DNA from: Actinophytocola sp050699935
GTDB lineage: Bacteria > Actinomycetota > Actinomycetes > Mycobacteriales > Pseudonocardiaceae
Direction of reading: 5' to 3'
Assembly (NCBI RefSeq): GCF_050699935.1
Contig: NZ_JBOHGB010000003.1
Location: 62,001-126,000, forward strand
Length of the DNA stretch: 64,000 nucleotides
A model generated the notes under the pieces. That model ran no database searches. It was not told the DNA's origin and worked only from the letters and a program-made list of their open reading frames with translations. Below are positions 57,622-64,000 of this stretch, piece by piece. The position numbers and the translations under genes were made by a program. Within the stretch, counting starts at the first letter, position 1. Every line of letters starts with the position of its first letter.

Positions 57622-58338
57622 GTGTCCGACCAAGCCACCCTGGAGCACACTATGGACGATGTGAAGGCCATGACCCGGGCCGGAGAGACGGTCGGCAAGG
57701 CCGTCGGCTCCGGCTGGCTCGCGGTCCGCCGGAGCGCCAAACGCGCTGGTCAAGCAAGTGCGGACGCAACGACGAAGGCCGCGCACGCCGCGGACCGGAA
57801 GCTGACGGAGCGGGGTGTCGCTCCCCAGCATCTGGCTGTGGCGCTGGCCGAAGGCGCCGAGCTCGCGCGCGAGGAGGTCGTGAAAACCACGCGCCGGGCG
57901 CGCAAGAAGTTGGCGCGTAGGGCCAAGCACACCCGCAAGGAGCTCGCGAAGGCGGCCAAGCAGGCACGCAAGGACGCCAAGAAGAGCAAGCCGGCCAAGC
58001 GTGCGTCGAAGACGGCCAAGCAGGCTCGCGAGGACGCCAAGGAGTTGAAGGCGTCCATGAAGGCCGAGATGGCCAGGTTGAAGGCGCAGGCCAAGGAGCA
58101 GGCGGCCGCCATGAAGGACGCCGAGGCGCCCAAGAAGCGCCGGTGGCCGAAGGTACTGCTGCTGGCGATCGTCGCGGCCGGGGTCGCGTACGTGGTGCGC
58201 GGCAGGTCCGCGTCGGCGGAGCCCACTCCGGTGCCGGAACCGAGGAGCCGCGCGGACGAGTCTTCCGCCGAGGACTCGGAGTCTTCGTCGGCCGCGAATG
58301 GGCAACGGCCCCAGAAGTCGACGACCAAGCAGGGCTGA
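57622..58338 (+). CDS. Lys/Ala-rich coiled-coil protein with C-terminal TM anchor
   Basis: 238 residues from GTG 57622. Residues about 15-80 are helical with mixed charge, and about 90-165 is a highly basic Lys/Ala/Arg coiled coil (RARKKLARRAKHTRKELAKAA and repeats such as AKQARKDAKKS). A TM helix lies at about 172-194, followed by an acidic/Ser outer tail. The basic segment resembles histone-like tails of actinobacterial HupB, but there is no HU core. It may tether nucleic acid or acidic polymer to the membrane (inference). A strong terminator follows. Confidence 0.75.
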   Translation: MSDQATLEHTMDDVKAMTRAGETVGKAVGSGWLAVRRSAKRAGQASADATTKAAHAADRKLTERGVAPQHLAVALAEGAELAREEVVKTTRRARKKLARRAKHTRKELAKAAKQARKDAKKSKPAKRASKTAKQAREDAKELKASMKAEMARLKAQAKEQAAAMKDAEAPKKRRWPKVLLLAIVAAGVAYVVRGRSASAEPTPVPEPRSRADESSAEDSESSSAANGQRPQKSTTKQG

Positions 58339-58344
58339 TCTACC

Positions 58345-58385
58345 GCACACGGCCCGCCAAGGCGATCCCTTGGCGGGCCGTGTGC
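58345..58385. terminator. 18-bp perfect bidirectional terminator hairpin
   Basis: The arm at 58345-58362 (GCACACGGCCCGCCAAGG) is exactly complementary to 58368-58385, with a 5-base loop CGATC. It lies between convergent genes ending at 58338 (+) and 58398 (-) and serves both. Confidence 0.88.
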
Positions 58386-58397
58386 CGTGCTCGACCC

Positions 58398-58934
58398 CTA
58401 CAGCCCCAGCGCGGTGATCGCCTCCTGTGCGACCAGCTTCGCCTTGATCGTCTGCTCCTGGTTGGTGGCCACCACGACCGCCACGGCCTCCTTCGCGACC
58501 GCGTACACCGCGCCCTCGTCGGTCGGCTGCGCGCCGCCGGTCCACCCGCCGGTGAGCTCGGCCGGGTTGGCGGTGTCCACCGGCGCGACCTGGTCGACGA
58601 GTGCCTTCGCGACGGCGGCCTTACCCCGGTAGACCTGGACGGTCAGCTGCACGCCGCCGTCGGAGCGGTAGAAGAAGCAGGCCGGCGGGTCGTCGGCGGA
58701 GGTCTTGGTCTCGCCGACGCGCTGGCCGTTGGTGTCCTCGACGAACGTCTGGTCGAGGTAGGGACAGGGCCCGTCGGCGGTCGGCTCGGGTGGCGCGGGC
58801 GGCTTCGCGGCCGGCGGGGCCGCAGCGGCGGAGGTGCCCTCCGTGGTGATCACAGTCGGATCGTCCGCGGCAGACTCGGAGTTGCACGCGGCGAGCACGA
58901 TCAGCAGGGGACCGAGTAACAAGGCGCGTTTCAT
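58398..58934 (-). CDS. Lipoprotein, DUF2020-like
   Basis: 178 residues from ATG 58934. The lipobox LLIVLAAC marks a lipid anchor (Cys16). After a Thr/Ala/Pro linker, CPYLDQTFVEDTNGQRVGETKTSADDPPACFFYRSDGGVQLTVQVYRG is the domain core, with two Cys likely bridged, then VAKEAVAVVVATNQEQTIKAKLVAQEAI. I recall this as DUF2020 of Actinobacteria, not verified. Surface-exposed, role unknown. Confidence 0.78.
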   Translation of the reverse strand: MKRALLLGPLLIVLAACNSESAADDPTVITTEGTSAAAAPPAAKPPAPPEPTADGPCPYLDQTFVEDTNGQRVGETKTSADDPPACFFYRSDGGVQLTVQVYRGKAAVAKALVDQVAPVDTANPAELTGGWTGGAQPTDEGAVYAVAKEAVAVVVATNQEQTIKAKLVAQEAITALGL

Positions 58935-59127
58935 AGGGTCGGTAGTCAATCACACGCCGTCGCGGTCGTGGGCCCCTACCTCGTGACGACGACTCGACCG
59001 CGTCGGTTCGGATCAGCGCGTCGGCGACCATGTCGACCAGCCCGTTCGGCCGGTTCGCCGCTCCCCGCGCGCCGAGCCGGACCGGTGGTCGCGACGAACA
59101 CACAGGCCTTCGTGGAGCGAGTCTTCG

Positions 59128-59200
59128 TGGAGACGAGGGGAATCGAACCCCTAACCCCTGCCTTGCAAAGGCAGTGCTCTGCCAATTGAGCTACGTCCCC
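59128..59200 (-). tRNA. tRNA-Ala (anticodon TGC)
   Basis: 73 nt on the minus strand. Acceptor GGGGACG/CGTCTCC (one G-U), D arm AGCTCAATTGGCAGAGC, anticodon arm CTGCC-TTTGCAA-GGCAG reading TGC (Ala), T arm GGGGTTCGATTCCCC. Discriminator A; CCA not encoded. Confidence 0.97.
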
Positions 59201-59272
59201 AGGGCCGGTGCGGGTGGTCGCACCGGTGTGCGTGCGGCGGTGGGCCGCACGGGTGTGAGCGCGCTGTGGCGG

Positions 59273-59416
59273 TCAGGCCTTCTTGGCGTTGTTGGCGCCG
59301 GTGGCCGGAGCGGTCGCCTCGCGCCAGAGGTCGTCCTGCGCCTTGGCCGACTTGTTGCGGCGAACCACGAACAGCACGCCCCCGGCCACGGCCACCAGAG
59401 CGAGAAGCTTCTTCAC
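59273..59416 (-). CDS. DLW-39 family small membrane peptide
   Basis: 47 residues from GTG 59416 (VKKLLALVAVAGGVLFVVRR), chosen because AAGGAGG (59425-59431) is 8 bases upstream of it but only 2 from the alternative ATG 59422. A single TM helix is followed by a polar tail containing DLWREAT, the DLW signature of a small family found near tRNA-Ile/Ala and gyrA in actinobacteria. Function unknown. Confidence 0.8.
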   Translation of the reverse strand: MKKLLALVAVAGGVLFVVRRNKSAKAQDDLWREATAPATGANNAKKA

Positions 59417-59788
59417 GTCCATTGCCTCCTTCGGCAAAACACCCGTATCAACCTGCTGCAACCCCTGCGGCGTCCCGCAGCAAGGCCACAAGTCTGCCAC
59501 AAGCGCGCCGTCCTCCGGTCGGGCACGGCGCACTCACAGATCCGGAGTTGGTCTACCGCCATCAGCTCAGGCCGATCGTCGAGCACGGCGCCGAAGCGAT
59601 GGACCGGATCTTCAGCGGACCAGAGGGCGACGAGCGGTTTGGAGCCTGGTCGAGGCGGATCGACGAGGGTGCCATCGCCGAACCAGTATCAGCGATGGCA
59701 CCCCCTCCGTCTGGCCTGCAACGGATCCTCCGTGCGTTGAAGAACCGGGCCGCCAGCAGCATTCGTGGTCGGCTGGCACACTCGGCGG
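59417..59788. other. 372-bp gap at left end of tRNA-bounded insert
   Basis: No gene with a convincing start. A plus-strand open stretch near 59540-59690 reads DPELVYRHQLRPIVEHGAEA and then MDRIFSGPEGDERFGAW, which could be a gene remnant. A 12-bp perfect hairpin (GGGTGCCATCGC 59667-59678, GCGATGGCACCC 59692-59703) lies inside and may be an old terminator. Confidence 0.5.
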
Positions 59789-60220
59789 ATGAGTTTGACG
59801 TGCCAATGGATCGCCATGAGCGACCAGTGGCTGGCCGACCACACCCACCCGACGTGGCAGGACGTGCCCGGCGAAGCACTCCACGACTCCGCCGACTTTG
59901 ACGCCGAGTTCCTCTACCCGTTGTTCGACGGCCGTGCCGACGCATTGCGGCACCTCGCGGACGGCGAACTGGGCCTGACTGGCGGGCTGCGCGAGTGGGA
60001 TGGCAAGGACGCTTACATGGGGTTCATTACCACGACCACGCTGGCTCAGATTGCTCAGCTGCTCGCGATGACGGCCACCAAGCAGCGGATGCTGGCCGAC
60101 GCCACCCGACGTCGGGAAGGGGTGGTCAAGGGACTCAACGCGGTGTACGCCGATATGTGCGTCTTCCTATCGCGTACGGCCGCCAAGGGATACGGCCTGG
60201 CCTTACTCTACGTCCACTGA
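59789..60220 (+). CDS. YfbM/DUF1877-like hypothetical protein (weak assignment)
   Basis: 143 residues from ATG 59789 (MSLTCQWIAMSDQWL). The pattern of an N-terminal strand, AEFLYPLFDGRADALRHLADGE, AYMGFITTTTLAQIAQLLAMT and a final strand GLALLYV recalls the DUF1877 fold of YfbM, from memory. Codon bias is weaker than in neighbours, and the gene lies in the insert between tRNA-Ala and tRNA-Ile, suggesting acquisition. No Shine-Dalgarno seen. Confidence 0.55.
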   Translation: MSLTCQWIAMSDQWLADHTHPTWQDVPGEALHDSADFDAEFLYPLFDGRADALRHLADGELGLTGGLREWDGKDAYMGFITTTTLAQIAQLLAMTATKQRMLADATRRREGVVKGLNAVYADMCVFLSRTAAKGYGLALLYVH

Positions 60221-60475
60221 TCGGGCCGGAATGAAGGCCCTCCGCGCCACGTTGATGATCATGCTCCGGGTGCCGCTCTCACTGTGGTGCAAGGGTTCTG
60301 CGCTAGGGACACCGTCCGATGGTCTCTGGGTTTACGGACGCGTGACCCACGCAGGTAGGCGATGACCGAAGTCCACGACGCAGACTGCACACCGCCCCAA
60401 CAGGTTGCCTTCTACGTCGCACGGTGGCGCGTGCTTACCGCGTGCGACGTGCCGACCACCCTGTAGCACGATCTC

Positions 60476-61605
60476 GTGGTGGCGGGTAAGCGAACCTTCT
60501 TGTCCAGACCGCGGTGGTGGCGAGAGCGGAATCGGTTGTGGTGGTGGTCCACCACGGTGGTGGTCATACCGATCGTGGTGTCAACCACAGCGGCTGTGCT
60601 GGTGCTGACGCACGTGGTTGACCACTCCACCTCAACCGCACGGCTAGAAATGATCAAGGTGGCGCTAGCCGTAGGCGCTGGAGCCGGCGCGGTGTTCACG
60701 CTAGTGCTGGCCTGGCGCCGACAGTGGGCCACCGAGCACGATGCCGCCGAGCGCCGACTGACCGAACTGTATGTCAAGGCCGTGGAACAACTCGGGTCGG
60801 AACAGGCCCTGTTCGCCATGGCGGGCTGTACGCACTGGAACGTGTTGCTCAGGACAACCCCGACCATCGACAGACAGTGGTGGACGTCATCTGCGCCTAC
60901 CTACGCGCCCCCTACACACCACTCCCGAACAAGATGGGCACGCCACGGTTGGGGGTGCGCCGACCACGAGTCAAGTCGGCACAGAGCCGCCGTCCAACAA
61001 CGTCAGCGCTCGCACGAAACACAGGAACGACAACACACCACACCTCGGAGGAGAACCGCAGACTTCAAGAACGCGAAGCCCGACTCACCGCACAACGGAT
61101 CCTCACGCGCCATCTCCGTCCTCGCGACGACAACAGCAAACGCCTTCACACCTACTGGCCTGGGGTAGACCTCGACCTCAACAGCGCTACCCTCATCGGC
61201 TTCGACCTGCGCGGATGCGAAATCCGCACTGCGACTTTCAGCGACGCCCAGTTCAGCGGCGACGCCCGATTCCACCGCGCCCAGTTCACCAACCACACCT
61301 GGTTCAGCGAGGCCCAGTTCAGCGGCGACACCTGGTTCCACCGCGCCCGGTTCACCGGCGACGCTCGGTTTAGCAGCACCCAGTTCACCGGCGAGGCTCG
61401 GTTTAGCAGCGCCCAGTTCCGCGGAGAAGCCTGGTTCCACGGCGCCCGGTTCAGCGGCGGCGCCCGATTCGACGGCACCCAGTTCACGGGCAGCTCCTGG
61501 TTCCACGGCACCCGATTCACCGGCGACGCCTTGTTCGACGACGCCCAGTTCGCCGACGGAATTCCGGAATCCTTGAAACAGCAACTACCTGCCACGGATA
61601 CCTGA
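60476..61605 (+). pseudogene. Pentapeptide-repeat membrane protein gene with single-base frameshift
   Basis: The first part, from GTG 60476, has two TM helices (about 24-46 and 60-80) and runs to RRLTELYVKAVEQLGSEQA. The reading then must shift to continue GPVRHGGLYALERVAQDNP and the rest. Adding one C to the CCC at 60807-60809 restores EQAPVRHGGLYALERVA, the usual family sequence. Downstream are RLTAQRILTRHLR, the linker YWPGVDLDLNSATLIGFDLRGCE and about sixteen pentapeptides of the AxFxG type to residue ~370. A sequencing error is possible; otherwise it is a recent pseudogene. Confidence 0.78.
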
Positions 61606-61797
61606 GTGCACGCGCACCAGGTTCGACAGCGATCTGTCTAGCGCGACCTCTCCACGACAGAACGCGCCTACTTGCCTGAGATCATGAACCGGTGATTGGG
61701 TCGGCCAGCCCTCGCGAGCAACCCACGTGATCGTTGTCGGCAGGCTCTTGGTGTCCCAGGGCCGGTTCCCGCGCTCGGGGACCGGCTCTGACTTGTG

Positions 61798-61871
61798 TGG
61801 GCCTAGGAGGACTTGAACCTCCGACTTCTTCGTTATCAGCGAAGCGCTCTAACCGCCTGAGCTATAGGCCC
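61798..61871 (-). tRNA. tRNA-Ile (anticodon GAT)
   Basis: 74 nt on the minus strand. Acceptor GGGCCTA/TAGGCCC with discriminator A, D arm AGCTCAGGCGGTTAGAGC, anticodon arm CTTCG-CTGATAA-CGAAG reading GAT (Ile), T arm GGAGGTTCAAGTCCTCC. In many relatives tRNA-Ile and tRNA-Ala are adjacent; here ~2.6 kb separates them. Confidence 0.97.
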
Positions 61872-61926
61872 CAACAGCGCGACGAGACTATCGCACGGCT
61901 CGCCGCTCACCCAACCCGGTATGCCG

Positions 61927-62991
61927 CTACTCCCGCTCCGCGAGCGTCACTTCGAGGCCGCCGGCGAGGTCGGCCGAGACGTTGTAGATGAACGCCCCGA
62001 CCGTGGCCAACGCGCTGAACAACACGATGTTCACCGCGCCGATGATCGCCGCGACGCCGAACACGCGGCCGGCGCTGATCAGCGGCTCGCCGCCGCTCTC
62101 GTCGGCCGGCTGGAGGATCTCGCTCGAGATGCCGTTCAGCTTGTCCCACACGCCCATGCCGTCCAGCACCGCGTACAGCACGCCGACCGCGACCAGCCAC
62201 ACGAAGAACAGCGCCACGCCCAGCACCAGCGACAGCTTGAGCACCGACCACGGGTCGAACCGCTTGATCTGCAGGTTCGCCCGCCGCGGGCCACGGCCGG
62301 GGCGACGCAGGGCGCTCGGGGTCGCGGCCGCGCCCACGCGGAGCGGGCCGGTGGACGGGCCGCCGGACGGGCCGGAGCCCTCCAGGTGCACGGTCGTGCG
62401 GGACGGGTTCGCGCCGGCGTACGGCGTGCCGGTGCTGGGCGCCGGCATGGTGGCGGCCGTCGGCACGCCGTCGGAGAACAGGCGGGCCGCCGCCGCGCCG
62501 GTGACCACCGGGCGCTCGATCGACACCGTCTTCTCGCCGTGTGGCGGCGGGTTGGGCGGGACGCTCACGCCCTGCGGCGGTGTGGCCGGCGACTTGGGTG
62601 GCGTGACCGGGGTCGTCCACTGGCCGTGGTCCTGGGACTTGGCCGGCACGGCGGGCGGAGCGCCGGGCGGCGAGGGGGGCGGTGTGGCCGGCCGAGCGGG
62701 AGACTCGCCAGCCTGTGGCGAGTTGTCGCTGGTCACCCGCTGCCAGGGCGGCGGTGTGCCGTGACTCAGCTCCAGGTCGTCGGGCGTCGCCATGCGCGCG
62801 GTGGGCTCGTCCGCCGGCTGGCCGTTGCGCTCGTGCCTGCCGTCGTGGTTGCCGTCCCGCGTGCCGTCGTGATCTCCATCGGCCACCTGCTCGACCGGCG
62901 TTTCCTGGCCGTCGGTGGCGACGCCGGACGTTTGGTCCGACTCGCGCTCCGTGTTCTGGCCGGTGCTTCCGGACTTGTCGGCTGGTGTCAC
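61927..62991 (-). CDS. DUF3566 transmembrane protein downstream of gyrA
   Basis: 354 residues from GTG 62991. Residues 1-235 are disordered and rich in Pro, Thr and charged residues. The C-terminal ~115 residues are DUF3566: ANLQIKRFDPWSVLKLSLVLGVALFFVWLVAVGVLY (TM1), ILQPADESGGEPLI and VFGVAAIIGAVNIVLFSALATVGAFIYN (TM2), ending in LEVTLAERE. This gene follows gyrA in most actinobacteria (Rv0007 in M. tuberculosis). Function unresolved. It starts 22 bp from the gyrA stop. Confidence 0.93.
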   Translation of the reverse strand: MTPADKSGSTGQNTERESDQTSGVATDGQETPVEQVADGDHDGTRDGNHDGRHERNGQPADEPTARMATPDDLELSHGTPPPWQRVTSDNSPQAGESPARPATPPPSPPGAPPAVPAKSQDHGQWTTPVTPPKSPATPPQGVSVPPNPPPHGEKTVSIERPVVTGAAAARLFSDGVPTAATMPAPSTGTPYAGANPSRTTVHLEGSGPSGGPSTGPLRVGAAATPSALRRPGRGPRRANLQIKRFDPWSVLKLSLVLGVALFFVWLVAVGVLYAVLDGMGVWDKLNGISSEILQPADESGGEPLISAGRVFGVAAIIGAVNIVLFSALATVGAFIYNVSADLAGGLEVTLAERE

Positions 62992-63013
62992 GAGGATCCC
63001 CTACGTGTCTCGC

Positions 63014-64000
63014 TTACTGCGGTGGCTCTTGTGGCTGCTGGCCGTCGTCGGACGTCTCGGGTGCCGCGGGGGTTGCGCCGCCGTTCTCCGTCGGCTCCTC
63101 CGCGCTTCGTGCGATGGCAACCAGGGTGGTCCCTTCACCGAGGTTCATCAACCGCACTCCCTTCGTCTGCCGGCCGGCCTTGCGCACCTCCCGGGCGTTG
63201 GTCCGGATGACCCCGCCCGACGACGTGATGGCGTACACCTCGTCGTCGACGTCGACGATGAGCGCCCCCACCAGCCTGCCACGCCTCGTGTCGTGCTGAA
63301 TGGTGAGCACGCCCTTGCCGCCCCGACCCTGGACCGGGTAGTCCTCGATCGGCGTGCGTTTGGCGTACCCGCGATCCGTGGCGACTAGCAGGAACTGCCC
63401 CTCGTGGACCACACCGAGGGTGAGCAGCTCATCACCGGAGTTGAACCGCATGCCGAGCACGCCGGACGTCGCGCGGCCCATCGGGCGCAGCGCCTCGTCG
63501 GTGGCCTTGAACCGGATGGACTGCCCGCCGGCGGACACCAGCAGCAGGTCGTCCTCGGACGCGCACAGCACGGCGCCGACCAGCTCGTCCTCGTCGCGGA
63601 GGTTGACACCGATCAGGCCACCCGCGCGGTTCGAATCGAAGTCGGACAGCCTGCTCTTCTTCACCAGGCCGCTCTTGGTCGCGAGCACCAGGTACGGCGC
63701 GACCTCGTAGTCCCGGATCTCGATGACCTGCGCGATGTGCTCGTCGGGCTGGAACGCGAGCAGGTTGGCCACGTGCTGGCCGCGTGCGTTGCGGTTGGCC
63801 TCCGGTAGCTCGTAGGCCTTCGCCCGGTACACCCGGCCCTTGTTGGTGAAGAACAGGATCCAGTCGTGGGTCGAGCACACGAAGAAGTGCGCCACGATGT
63901 CGTCCTGCTTGAGCCCGGCGCCCTGCACGCCCTTGCCGCCGCGCCGCTGCGCGCGGTACAGGTCGGTCTTCGTGCGCTTGGCGTACCCGGTCCGGGTGAT
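63014..64000 (-). CDS. gyrA: DNA gyrase subunit A, C-terminal part (5' end beyond window)
   Basis: About 328 residues of the C-terminal domain are present; the gene runs off the right edge. The GyrA box QRRGGKG is encoded at 63929-63949, and beta-pinwheel blades follow (VCSTHDWILFFTNKGRVYRAKAYEL, LVLATKSGLVKKSRLSDF, LLLVSAGGQSIRF, LLVATDRGYAKRTPIEDY). The protein ends in an acidic Pro/Gln tail (ETSDDGQQPQEPPQ) that in some bacteria tunes supercoiling. GyrA wraps DNA and, with GyrB, introduces negative supercoils. Confidence 0.97.
   Translation of the reverse strand: MTRTGYAKRTKTDLYRAQRRGGKGVQGAGLKQDDIVAHFFVCSTHDWILFFTNKGRVYRAKAYELPEANRNARGQHVANLLAFQPDEHIAQVIEIRDYEVAPYLVLATKSGLVKKSRLSDFDSNRAGGLIGVNLRDEDELVGAVLCASEDDLLLVSAGGQSIRFKATDEALRPMGRATSGVLGMRFNSGDELLTLGVVHEGQFLLVATDRGYAKRTPIEDYPVQGRGGKGVLTIQHDTRRGRLVGALIVDVDDEVYAITSSGGVIRTNAREVRKAGRQTKGVRLMNLGEGTTLVAIARSAEEPTENGGATPAAPETSDDGQQPQEPPQ

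Noticed and set aside
59128..61871. Integrative element using tRNA attachment sites
   Set aside because: No integrase, excisionase or duplicated tRNA end was found. The interval is only described as an insert.

Overview
The window is high-GC actinobacterial chromosome with strong third-position G/C bias and many GTG/TTG starts. Gene content and order point to the Pseudonocardiales (Amycolatopsis/Saccharothrix/Lentzea-like). This is inferred from synteny, not from a database search. Nothing in it looks like a phage, plasmid or insertion sequence.

Left part (1-12 kb): a cell-surface glycan neighbourhood. It holds a polyprenyl-phosphate-sugar-synthase-like GT2, two methyltransferases, a flippase-like membrane protein, two acyltransferase-3 (AT3) membrane proteins, a second GT2 and a methyltransferase-GT2 fusion. 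Interleaved are two paralogous single-pass membrane proteins whose cytoplasmic linkers carry repeated acidic-Thr-x-x-Val motifs. These look like Ser/Thr-kinase and FHA-domain targets.

Middle (12-41 kb): a YdiJ-like FAD/Fe-S dehydrogenase; a four-gene secreted protein/lipoprotein/response regulator/histidine kinase operon; a TM0106-type RecB-like nuclease; SDR, GNAT and aldo-keto reductase genes; two tiny single-TM ORFs; an AlgJ/AlgX-like SGNH protein; a four-gene osmoprotectant ABC transporter; a YcnI-CopC-CopD copper cluster; an HTH-TPR regulator with a downstream phosphotransferase and two small divergent genes; a TetR regulator; an alanine-racemase-fold enzyme divergent from an aldonolactone-oxidase-like flavoenzyme; and two further genes of unclear role.

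Right part (41.6-64 kb): the conserved growth and division locus near the chromosome origin. Order is tRNA-Leu, fhaA, fhaB, pstP, rodA, pbpA, pknA, pknB, a decayed FAD-oxidoreductase pseudogene, trpG, an APC permease, a small TM protein plus class E sortase, crgA, a PH-like membrane protein, rhomboid, ppiA, a Lys/Ala-rich coiled-coil membrane protein, a lipoprotein, tRNA-Ala, a DLW-39-type peptide, a ~2.4 kb lower-GC insert (YfbM-like gene and a frameshifted pentapeptide-repeat gene), tRNA-Ile, a DUF3566 protein and the 3' part of gyrA. The kinases PknA/PknB, phosphatase PstP and phosphothreonine readers FhaA/FhaB regulate peptidoglycan synthesis (RodA/PbpA) and division (CrgA). The FhaA linker is a long tyrosine-rich GYGQ repeat resembling phase-separating low-complexity domains, and the gene carries an in-frame internal start with its own Shine-Dalgarno.

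No clearly new multi-gene system (defence, CRISPR, BGC) is visible. The most promising leads are the TQxV membrane paralogues, the FhaA low-complexity linker, the TCS operon with two exported partners, the tRNA-bounded insert and the small unannotated membrane peptides.
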